The notes under the pieces: generated by a model
Database searches by the model: none
What the model was told of the DNA's origin: nothing
Seen by the model: only the letters and a program-made list of their open reading frames with translations
Program-made: the position numbers and the translations under genes
From: Plutella xylostella
Taxonomy: Eukaryota; Arthropoda; Insecta; Lepidoptera; Plutellidae
NCBI RefSeq assembly: GCF_932276165.1
Contig: NC_063997.1
Span: forward strand, 8,752,001 to 8,816,000
DNA length: 64,000 nucleotides
Direction of reading: 5' to 3'
Part shown: positions 39,501 to 51,500 of the stretch, piece by piece
How the letters are laid out: each line of letters starts with the position of its first letter
Position numbering within the stretch: the stretch's first letter is position 1

Positions 39501-42500
39501 TGAACGGACTCATGTTGCAATTGATTTTTACCTGGGACAGGTAGGTATATTTCGCTACTTAAAAGGTTGTAAATATAAATAATATAAAGCTCTATATATT
39601 GCTCCGAACGTGATATTTTGATTTGAAACAATGTAACATCACTATCTTTAGTTTTACCGCGAAATTAAGTCGCGCGCCAAAATGTTAGCGTCCCACGCCC
39701 GCCTCACCGTTTCTCGCGCAGCTTCTCTGCGCATACCGCGTCCCGCGCGCTCACTCTTCACCCCCGCGCACACCCGCTCGCGCCACCGGCCAGCGGAGCC
39801 CGCGCAGGCAGTCGGCGCCAAACCGTATTCCCGGCTGGATCACGCTCGCTTGCATCCCCTTCGCGACTATTACCTAGTTGTAAGCAAAGACTACCTCACT
39901 TGCATATTACGTGTCTGAAGAACCTTGAAATACAGTGAACGTTTGTATACCCTGAGTTTGTGTGTTTCCTATCTACCACTCCCACGATAGGACTTTCTCA
40001 TAGTGGCGCCCAACTAGTGGAGATACGTATAGTAAGTGTGCGCGAGTGTCTTTTTGCGAAGAACAATATGGCACCGAAGAGAGGACGAGCGAGGCGTTGC
40101 AACCTCGACGACGATGACGACCGCAGCCGTACCGGTGAGACCACGGTGATGACCCGCCCCGGCGCGCCCAGCGTGCCCGCGGCGCGCGCCCCCGCCGCCT
40201 CCACCGCCGTGCGCGACCATCCCGCCACGCCCGACGCGCCCCACGAGCACGCGGCGCGCGGCCCCCCCGCGGCGCGCGCTACCCCCGCCGCGGCCGCCGC
40301 TACGCCCGACGCGCCCGCCTGCGTGACCGCGGCGCAGCTCTCCGTGCTGCTGGATACCATCGCCAAGGCCGCCGAGACCAACCGCGTCCTCCTGGAGAGG
40401 ATGTCGAGCGACCCCCGGACCTGCACGCCGCCCGCCCGGCGCCGCGAGCCCCCCCGCGCGCGCGACCGCGTCTGCCTACCAGACGCCACCGCCGGGGACG
40501 TTCGCCAAGTGCACAGCGAGATTCGACGGAGCCGGCCGCAGCGCGGACCAGCTGGACGCCTTCATCGACGCGGTGCAGGTATTCAAGGAGTGCGCCAACG
40601 TGTCGGACGAGCACGCGCTGCGCGGGCTGCCCATGCTGCTGGAGGGCGACGCCGCCGTGTGGTGGCGCGGCGTGCGCGCCTCCGTCGCCGGCTGGGGCGC
40701 GGCCCTGCAGCGCCTGCGCGCCATGTACGGCACTCCACTCCCAGCCTACAAAGTGTTCCGCGCGATATTTTCGAGTGAACAAAATGAAGTGCGGTCTGAT
40801 GTGTACATATCGCGAGTGCGCGCCCTTTTGGCACAGCTTCCGTACGAGCTATTAGAAGACACTAAGTTAGATATAATTTATGGACTTTTAAGTTACCACC
40901 TAAGAAAACGCATTCCCCGCGAAGGTGCTGCAAGCGTTGATGAGCTTATTGTTAAATGTAGGGCGGTTGAAGAGGCGAGTCGCGAGGTGCGCAGTTCGAA
41001 TCAGTTTAACCCCTCGAATATCACTCATAGTAATGTTAACCCTTCGACCGCGACCCATAATTGTTTTAACCCGCCAAGTGCGGCGTATTGTATAAATGTA
41101 AATAACCCCTCCGTGTGCCATAATAGATTGACTGACAGACCGACATACCTACCAGTACATAATATACCGACGCCCTCCTCCTCCTCTGGCCCGAACGGCG
41201 CTACCAGAGTACGGCCGCGTTGTGCATACTGTAGGAGACTTGGTCATCACGTCGATTACTGTAGAACAAAGGAGCGCGAATCTGTAGAATCGACCCCCGG
41301 TAACCCTCCCTTGAGTCCCCGGAGTCAAAGAGGCGAGCATGAGTTTTTATCCGCCGAATTTGAAGGTAAGTACGACCCGCGCCCACTGGTCAACATCAGA
41401 GTTTGCGGTGCGCTCGGTGCAGCCGTGCTCGACACAGGTGCCACACATAGCATAGCGAGTAACATGCTATACGGCATCATGTGCAACAGGGGGGTGAAAT
41501 TTGAAGAAACTTCTCACACCGTGTACCTGGCCGACGGATCGAGACAGCTGAAACGAACGTTGGTCGGTGCAACACAGGTAAGTATAGAAGGCAGATCTTT
41601 TCAAGTTTCATTCCTCGTGTTCCCGGAGTCAAACACCCGCACGACGCTGGGGCGGGACGCCATCATCACCGCCGGCATAGTGCTAAACTTAGCACACGGA
41701 GTTTGGACTTTCGGCGACGCACCTGAACGTCAGTACAAGTTCGAGACTTCGGTCCGGCTTCGTACAAATACCGGCCATAACATTGGTCCGCGCATGAAGG
41801 TAGGTATTCATCCACCTAGTATTACCCATCACCGGCAGACTCCTACGTGGTTCAGGCGAGTCATACCGAACCACGCCAGCGACGCCCGGCTACATACCAA
41901 CCCTGTGAGGAAACACGACCCACGGGTTCGGCTCTACCACGACCTCAGACCTGTCCTAGTTCAGGGGGAGGCTTATCACGAACGCCCGTGCAGACCACCC
42001 CACCGTCCGACCATCAAGGATCTCGAGGACGACGATCCGTTTAGGGGGAGGACCAGGGCTGCTTAGTATGCTACTCCGAACGCGAGGGCGCTTGGTTCGG
42101 ACTAGAGGGGGAGGATGTAACATCACTATCTTTAGTTTTACCGCGAAATTAAGTCGCGCGCCAAAATGTTAGCGTCCCACGCCCGCCTCACCGTTTCTCG
42201 CGCAGCTTCTCTGCGCATACCGCGTCCCGCGCGCTCACTCTTCACCCCCGCGCACACCCGCTCGCGCCACCGGCCAGCGGAGCCCGCGCAGGCAGTCGGC
42301 GCCAAACCGTATTCCCGGCTGGATCACGCTCGCTTGCATCCCCTTCGCGACTATTACCTAGTTGTAAGCAAAGACTACCTCACTTGCATAATATTACGTG
42401 TCTGAAGAACCTTGAAATACAGTGAACGTTTGTATACCCTGAGTTTGTGTGTTTCCTATCTACCACTCCCACGATAGGACCACCTCATAACAATATTATA

Positions 42501-45500
42501 TTACTGAAAACGTTTATATAAATACATGAGGTAGTTTTACGTGAAAGAGTTCTTAACAACATACTAATAAACGTAAAAATATATAATATTGTGAGATTAA
42601 GTTAGTAATCAGTTATTATAAAATGTATTAATAGAAAATCTTGTCACAATCATAAAAATGCACATCCGGGAAGGAGATAATAATAACAAATTCGTTTTAT
42701 TTTTCCTCTAAAATATATTTTAAAAAGAAGTAGGTATATACGTACCCAATTAATTTAAAAAACTTAAATAAACAAACATTGAACAGTCCATTAACCAGAT
42801 TTTCTTTCGAAACCAGCATGCATTTATTCCAAACCAAAGAATCACCTGACCTGATAACATCTGGACATTTCTCAAAAGAAGGCATGCACAGTGTAACAAA
42901 AAGGTTAAACTGGTTTAAAGTTTGAACTCAAATAACCTGTAATTAATAATACTTTATCCTCTTATAAATAGTTTTTTCTTTGTCCCGAGTAGCTTCCGCG
43001 AGACACATTAAACGCAAGACAAATCACTAGTATTGATGAATGGTTATCATTATCATGCCTCATCGCTCGACGCAGTTTTTATGGTTAAGTATTTTCCCTA
43101 ACAAGGTATATCTGATGGAGTTGCTGTATAAAGCGAATCCAGATAATATTCTTGACTTTACATGGGTCAAAAGTAATTTCACATTGTTTTGATGATGAAG
43201 TGAAGTACCTTTACTATCGTGACTACTAGATGTACTTATAGTTAAATATAAATGTAGAATTAGAAAGTATTTACTTATCAAAAAATCTGAATACATCACG
43301 ACCTGAACTTAATAGGTTGGAAAGCATTTAGTATGTTGTAGATGTAGAGGTAAATTAATACTACATAGGTATATATATAATATCATCCGTAATATGACTA
43401 ACACATCAAGTCATCGTGTGAGGATTTTCCCAAACAAGATGGGTAATTTTATGCATGTCATTGACCAAAATATCACATATACAACTTGAATGGAGAGGTA
43501 GGTACTAGGTAACAGTACAAAGGGAACTTTAAAAATACTGAAAATTCAGTTTACAGTTTACCCTACAAAGCTTGAAAAAACCTGTATTCTATTCTATTCT
43601 ATTCTCTGTGGGGTAAGTTCCTGCACCTGGCTCTCTCATGTGGAACCTTTGTGCATATCCCCAAGGTCTAAACTGCCTTCCTAAGCTTTGGACCATTTCC
43701 CACCACGCTGGTCCACTGCGGGTTGGTGGGTTCACATATCTAGATGTGCTAAATCTAGATATGCAGGTTTCCTCACGATGTTTTCCTTCACCGTAACAGC
43801 GATGGTATACATTGTACTTAAGTTAAAAGAACTCATTGGTACATGTCAGCGCCGGGATTCGAACCCGCATCTCTTGATTGAGAAGCGGGCGCTTACCCGA
43901 CTGAGCTACCACCGCTCTTGAACCTGTAAAACCTATATATTTCATTCACTAATTTATTTTTTATACAGTGTATACTACATTGCACGTACCGTCAGCGTAG
44001 TTGGGCGGCAGTAGTCTGAGAAACACGTCGCCGCGGCGGCCCCAGGGCCGGTGGCGCACGTTGTTGCACTCCCCGCTGGCGCTCCGGTACTTGCTCGGGG
44101 GGCACGGGGTGCTCCGCTCCTCCTCTTCTACGCTTGAGCAGTTGTGTCTGTTGGAGGTGTCAAGGTTTTTTAAGGGGTCTTTAGAGGTTTGGAAATGTAA
44201 TGTTAAATATGACGGCCACATAGTACAGTGGCTAGTTTGTTCAAAGTTCATAGAGAAGAAAGTACAATAACTAGGGCTAGGGTAACTTCTTTTTCATTCA
44301 TCTTGCATAAAGATCAAGTATAAGAAATGTTTATACGTCTCATAGATGCTAACAAAAAACAGACGATAAACAAAAAACTTTTCTATCATTCTAGTTGACA
44401 TAGAGCAAATCTTCCGGAGTGCAGATTTAAGGGTACAAGGGCCTGTGCATCAATATAAATGGATCATGATCTAGTGTACCACAATATCTAAGTATCTAGG
44501 TACTTACGCATCGCTAGCACCCAGCAGGAAGCGCCTCTCCAAGGCGATGGCCTCACTGGCAACGCGCCTTAAGTCACTGGGCACGGCGCTGCTCTCCAGG
44601 TCCGCCCTGTTCTGTGCAGTGGTCTGAGCGGCCAACACGCAGCATGCCAGCAGCAGACCACGCCAGAGCCTGGAACAATGGAAGACACGGTTAGAGTCTC
44701 CTTTGCTGTTTATGTACGTACATTACGTAGATAGTCGTTTTTATGGCCAGCGATGTAAGTGCGAGCCCTACTGTGCGTTGTGTCGTCGCTACCATAATTT
44801 TTTTCGACCGTTCGACCTTTTGGATAACGCAACGCAACGTACCAATGGGGCCTCATCCTAAATGTATATCTACGTAACACTACATTCATACAATTGCCAT
44901 AACACGAGTAACTTCGGTGTTGCAGTTTCCGTATGTACGTTTTTCCAAGGTAATTGAAACCTCTCTTCGGTTCCTCTCTCCTCCTCCTCTTTTAAACGTA
45001 AAAAAGAGACTAAGCAAAAAGAGATAAATTCTCCTATGAAATGTTAAGGGTATATAAAAGTAAAGTAAAGTAAAAGTAAAAAAAAATAAATGTTTATTTG
45101 CACATAAAACACATAATACCTAAGTAAAATTTAAATCTTATTTTACAAAACAAAAAGTATTCTTGCGCACATATATACTGCTTTTACAAATAAAATGGTT
45201 AGGAATTTATGTTAAACATCGTGTCACTATTAAAATTAAAAGTTAATGAATAAAATAACCAATTAAATTATTTCATTTATTTTCAATGAATGATCGCCGT
45301 AATATCGGCCCACCTGTTTCAATTAATACAATATAGGCTTAATATCGTTACGTAATCTTTAGTGTCACTTCATTCACCCACATGAACTTTCTCTTATTAA
45401 AATAGATTGACTGTCCTTATGAACTAAAGATAAGCTAAATCTCCACGTAACCTACGTTACCACAATAGCTATGTTCATTTTCTTTAATCGGGGCGGTTTG

Positions 45501-48500
45501 ATAAATTGTTTCCTCTTAGTAAATTGACTCAGAAATATATCACATTGCCCGTGGCTTTATATTGTTGTTATTCAAAGGGACTGGATTGATAAAAAATACT
45601 TGATATGTATACAACTTTTTCTCTACGTCTTTTTTGGAAATAGATCATCTTCCTTATTCCCGATTTTTCAGAAGTCGTGTAAGCAACAAAACTTTGTCAC
45701 CCCTTTTCGGCTTGCTTTTTTAACACCCTGTATACATGAAAATATGTGCAGGTGCGTCACCTTTTTAGGGGAATATAGGTTCAGATACTGATTAAATCCA
45801 AAGCGAATTATAAAAAAAGTAGCTCTAAAATTTACGTGAAGTTCGTTGAAAGTAGACAAGCCGGTACGAGATCAAGTTGGATTGCATAATTTCGTTGATT
45901 CCTCTTGACAGTAGCAGCCTTAAATCCTCCACTGTTGCCAGTTGAAATATACTAGCTGTTATGAAACAGTTATTATAAAATGACTCGAGATTAATTATAA
46001 TTCACTGTGTGAAGGTTGGTGCACTCGGATATTTAAATACGGCGCAAGGTTTTAAATCATCGTGAACATTTTTGTATTTGTATACCTACTCATGGAATGA
46101 TTTAGAATCCACAATATCCAATTTTGACTGAATCTCATATAATACACTGCCTGCCGGGCCAATGAAAAAGTTCCACTCACAAAATGCCAACACCAAACGA
46201 CCCCAATTTTTTCAAAGAATTAATTTAAAATTGGAATAAAATATTACCGTTTTTAGTTGGTAATATCCTGATGCTCTGTTAAATGTACTTCAATGTTGCA
46301 GAAGACGGCATTAAGCTAGCCTTTTCCGTTTAGAAGTAATTTGGTGCTTTTCTCAGTGGAACCTTTTCATTTCCCGTGAGTGTATATTGTAGAAAAATTG
46401 TACGCGAATCCAACAAACTTACTTAAATTAAGCATGGCTAATATGTATTAGGCAATTAAATCACATACGTAACACTTCCATACGTACTCAATAAAGTCTC
46501 ATGAACTAATGTACAGTCAACAAAATTAATATGTATTTACCGCCAGTGCATACGTTAATAGCTACAGTGCATGCATAAATGAGTTAAAAAATATATATTT
46601 TTTACACAAAAGTAGCTATATAAAAATTACATTAAATGAGAATGAAAAGGATCTCTACGAATCATATATCATTCCGTCAGTAGATTTTCAGATTGACACT
46701 TCTGTCTTTTGCTGACTGTACGACTAATAACGCCATACCACATACAACGCATTGCTTAATGAGAGCAAGATAAAACCTTCTCTTCAATTAGAAAGTGGAA
46801 ATAATGATTGTAGGTCTAAAAAACAAAATGCCTGGGAAACACTAATTTGCACAATAGCTGAGATTTGACAAGATGGAGTAGGAGGTCCGCTTGCTTAATT
46901 GCTGTTGAAAATTGACACTTGACTGCATTGGAATGTGGGTTAGATTGGATCACTTCCACGAAACTGATGTGGTATATCTCCTTTCCACATTACAAAACAA
47001 TGGATTAGTTAATTTTTTAAATGTAGTAATGAAGAAAATTCAGTACGTTGTTCTGTACCCGCAAATACTTTAATATACTTGAAAGGGAATAAATGATAAT
47101 TTTATAAATATAAAAAAATATATTTAAATATTGTTTTGAGCTAAGTTGAATATATTTTTCTACCTGTACCTTGTTTAAAGATCATTGACTGGTGTTGCCG
47201 AGTCAATTTTATTCCACTAAAACGAGTCCATATTAATTTGTTCGACATTGAATAACATTAAGTTTGCCCTAAACTTAAACATGTTGTAACCAAGAAGATT
47301 TTAATGAGTTATTTAAAGGTATACTAATTTATGGATTTACTACTTCATTTCAAGTTACCCAAATTATAAGGTGTATGTTTTTTCTGTCAATTACCTAATA
47401 CACGCCCCTGTTTCACAATGTCTGGTTAGTCGCTACCTGTCGGATAAAATACATGCTGTCACTGTCTAAAAAATAATAACAGAGAGTGACAGCATGTATT
47501 TTATCCGTCAGGTAGCCACTAACCAGACATTGTGGAACAGACCCTAAGAGATGTTTGTATGTATGTAATACATAAAGATAATTTTTTTGAACATACTAGC
47601 TCCTATTTATATACAAATGAGAGTAATGAGTTAATTCAATGTACGCGTCTAGTTAATAATATAAAACTGTAAGTAGGTACTAAAATTTACAATTATATCT
47701 TACTATAATCAATGATTAAAACAACTCAAAAAATATATAAAAAAGCGAACATATATACACATACACTGGGAAATACCTCCATACTCACTGTCAATAAACG
47801 AAATCGAAATTGTTTTAGCTCGGCCTCGACCGGTAGACGTTATTACAGTGAAAGCAACTTCTACGTGACTTAGAAGCTTGATAACCAAAAAGGGTAGTTA
47901 ATTATTACAGAGACATGTCCTACCCGACAAGGTCACGGTTGAGAAATTGTATGACAATTGTATCTACATGATTTAGTTACCAAGTGTTCGTGAGATGCTA
48001 TATGTAGGTATATAAATTGCCTATTATTCTTATCGTGTTGGTGACAAATATAAATGCTAGGCTAGGTTAGTCACCATGATTAAGGGTTGGCCAGTCAGGT
48101 TAGCGTCAGTAACTGAATGCCTCGGGTGTGCCATACGTACCTATGTCATGAACAGGTGAGGCGTCTCTCAGTCAGGTTACTTTCGTGCACCCCAATTCAC
48201 CATTATTACAACCGTAGAGACGTTGTCTTGAGTATAGTATGTTAACTAAGATTCCCAAATAAGACACACAGATAGTTATTAGATTTTAATTTTAAGTATC
48301 TTAATTCACAGCATTGCCTCCGTCATTGAAAGCTAATGAAATAATGTTAATTACATTAAACGAATTTTCGTACAAAAGAATTCAACGGGATGCCAGAACT
48401 TACATTTAAATAATTCGTCAATTATAAAATTTCATTTATTCGTAGGTAAATTAAATGCCTTATTTATTTACAAAAGTTGTCTAGATTGACCGCTTGAGTC

Positions 48501-51500
48501 ACCCCCTTTGGGATGAGTATACCATGTTTGCAACAACCTGTATAATTGAGGGTATTTTTTTTTGAGAAGACACTGTCTGATAAATTTGTGATTAAAGCCA
48601 CTGCACTGGCCTAAGTTACTTTTCCTTATGGTTAGTAAATTTTAAATATACCTATATTTACCAATACCGAAATACCTAAAAGTTTATTATTTAAAGGAAT
48701 CCAGCCAGCCATTATGAAGAGATCGCTAAAGAATGACCTCACTAGCAGACACCAGTTGACCTTTCCACTACACATCCTGAACGCTGTTGATGCGCGAGCG
48801 AACTCAACGCAAATAAAAATGGATACGGCATTATTTATACTTTGTTTCTTATAATCTTAGGCGGTGGACAAATGATCCTTCTAGAATGACGTATCACCTG
48901 TCCCTTATCAGCGTAAACTGAGCAGTCAGCAACTGACGCAAATGTATCTGGTAAATTCTATCACTACACTTCACTACAGTGACAATCCTAGTCTATCTCT
49001 TGTGTTTGTCACTGTCACGATCCGAACAACAAATTGGCACACAACTGTAATTAGAAATATTTTGTATAATTTAAGAGTACCTAAATAAAAAAAATACATT
49101 CGAATATTAAAATATGGTAGATCAGTGTAATTAGTAAGTACCGTAACTAATTTCCATATCACCTAACTACAACATTGAATATTGCAAATACTTTACAAAT
49201 AGACAGATAAACACTTAAATGGTTTATCGAGACAAGAATTCATGTACGTTTTGCAATAAAGCATTCCTATCTACATCGTTGATATTTCTTTTGGTCTTAT
49301 AACTCAATAACGTCAGTTATATCCGTATCATACGATTTATTTGAGCCTTATATAGAGAGCATATTTGTTTTTTATAGCCATTTGTAAGGAAGAAGCTATT
49401 AACAATTTGTAAGGTTTTATTAGCACTTAAGTACTTGGAGCCGACTTGATTGATTGATGGAATCGGATATACATTTTTTATGAGCTTGTTAATATAAAGA
49501 ACAAAAAATAATCTTAAATAAGTGTACGTAGGTATAGTTCCTACACATTTATATTTGTTACACGAACCATTCTGTGTATACTCGAAGTACGAAACATATT
49601 CACATTATACATTGTAGTTGCAACTATGTGAACCAGAGACCTCAGGATATTTAACTCTGATCTTCTTATAATGTACCTATAATTATAGGTAAAAATTGAT
49701 CGTTGATTTGAAATCACCATTAGGTATGAATAACCCCGTTAATAGAATGAAAATTAGTTAGTAAACGATACGACTTCAGTTAAATGAATACTTTGGTGTT
49801 CTATTCAGCAACAAGCGTGACATTTACAAGATATTTATTTATTTACGATATTATTTTATTTATTTAAGATATTAAATAAGAGCCAACAACTGGTAGAGCA
49901 TCACTTTGCCCTTAGGTGACTGACATTGAATTTTGATTACAGCATGATATGACATGACCTGGCTCCCTACCGCGAACTTGTTTTGACAACGATTTTTAGA
50001 TTCAAATTCTACTTAATTCGACTTGACACCAATTACTTCGTAAATTTTACATCGTTTTATTGTGTTGATTCGTGCTCACATGGAGCGAGAATTCAATGTT
50101 AATCATTACATTTATTGTTAAATTTAATTTAGGTTATTAAACTTACAATTTAAAGGAAACGTATTATTGTATAATATCTTATACTTGTATACTTAATTGT
50201 ATGATAATTAATTAATTTATGGATCATCACATCTCTGAACTGGCTACAAAATGATTGTAAGTATAATGTTTATTCATTAATTGGTGTTATTGAGCTTGAG
50301 TAGGTAAACATCGGAAAATTATACATTCTGTGATATCTAACTGATAAAAATCTTCAGCGATTGTTCCCTTAGTCATTATATTTATCTCACTGAAAATCAA
50401 TTAGATGTCATATGCGTAACAATAACCCTCCTTTTTGCTTTGCCGAGTAAATAGAGGATCTTATGCTGATATTTCGTACAGTTAAACATTTCCGTACGAG
50501 TCAATGAATGGATGATGATGCAATGTGCATTCACACTTATATATGTCCGCTGACATATTCAACTTCCAAACAATAATCGTCACTATCGCATCGGTAGAAA
50601 GCTCATTTTGTGCAGCTAGCTAAGAGACAATAGTATGAATCGGTAAACTCTCATGCGGGTCGCTTGGGTAACATCATTGTGACTTTGCCTAGTTTTCGCT
50701 AATGCTTCTCTAGTGAGATAACATAGTATTTACCTAACTATGAAATATTTAAGAATGTAGAGAGTGAAGAAGTACGTTATGATAACGTTACACCTCACAT
50801 CAAATAGTCATTGTCTGATTTATTTTATTTATTTATTTATTTTATTTATTTATTTATTTAACACACACACTTAATACTATTATGACAGTTATTCACCAAT
50901 GCAATAGTTTAGTGTCACAAAATTATAACATTCTTACTTATTATATGAAGTACTTATATAATAGGTAGTTAAATACATAACAACATAAAAACAACATTTC
51001 AAACATGCTTATAACAAATAATAATATAAAGAGCCGCCTTGGTAAATTCACTCAGGGAGCAGTAAAATATGTCGATAATCTATGGCATTGAGCAACCGTA
51101 TGGCCCGGGTCAGGGGAGCCTGCCGGAGGAGGTTCGTCCTGCCATTCGGAACGTCAAAAGTTCGGTTCAGACGTCGCCTCAAATAATCTCTCGGAACCGT
51201 TAGGTTCAGTTGCTGCAAAATGACCGAGTTTGACTCCCTACCTCGCAGCAACTTGAAAAGGTATGAGACTATTGTCAGATCTCGCCTAACCTCCAACCTA
51301 TTATAATCCACCATGCCCAGGACAAAGAGCGTTGGGTACAGCGCTGGATACCCGGGATAAACACCATATAGTTTCATATAAAAGAATCTTAGAAACTTAT
51401 TCTGGATCTTCTCAAGCATCAGTGTATACTTCGCTTCGTAGGGTGACCAGACTACAGCATTGAACTCCAATTTACTGCGCACCAGCGAGTTGAAAATGGT

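Larger units (their letters stand above)
39632..42489 (+). mobile_element. LTR retrotransposon encoding only Gag and protease
   Basis: A complete 2.86-kb insertion: LTR 39632-40002, a primer-binding-like TGGCGCCCAAC at 40004, Gag, CCHC knuckle, protease, polypurine tract AGAGGGGGAGGA ending at 42115, LTR 42116-42489, and a 4-base direct repeat ACAA on both sides (39628-39631, 42490-42493). Only about 50 bases separate the end of the protease frame from the 3' LTR, so reverse transcriptase, RNase H and integrase are missing. The Gag looks Ty3/gypsy (Arc-like). It lies in DBLOX intron 3, opposite to the gene. Confidence 0.9.
25593..44147 (-). other. DBLOX domain 1: catalytically altered peroxidase module (exons 3-12)
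   Basis: Begins 'LRLLPPNYADG|VAQPLSTPR' (the usual start of an animal peroxidase domain). The distal box reads W-G-H-F-V-V-D-D-L (152-160), where family members have Q-F-x-D-H-D/E-L, so distal His is Asp158 and the ester-linking Asp is Val157. The Ca loop 'TSFLDGSALYG' (201-211) is kept. Where the active domain has GDGRASE, this one has 'KDGSPSAP', so distal Arg is lost; 'LLLEHNR' follows. Where the active domain has 'FRFGHS', this one has 'PIFKAM', so proximal His is lost. 'FDIQRSRDHGVPSY' and 'VGPTLACVLALQF' remain. It is read as a structural pseudoperoxidase. Confidence 0.9.

Noticed and set aside
39541..39631. N-terminal extension of the LINE reverse transcriptase frame
   Set aside because: The residues here are Ile/Tyr/Leu-rich and unlike any LINE; similarity starts only at about 39540, so the extension is host flank read by chance.
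39682..39918. 78-residue frame, repeated almost exactly at 42166-42405
   Set aside because: It is the GC-rich part of the two LTRs, open by base composition, not a gene.
39998..40782. Long minus-strand frames opposite the Gag region
   Set aside because: They are antisense shadows of very GC-rich Ala/Pro/Arg coding sequence and have no domain.
43835..43916. tRNA gene on the minus strand
   Set aside because: Same SINE head as at 1500-1583.
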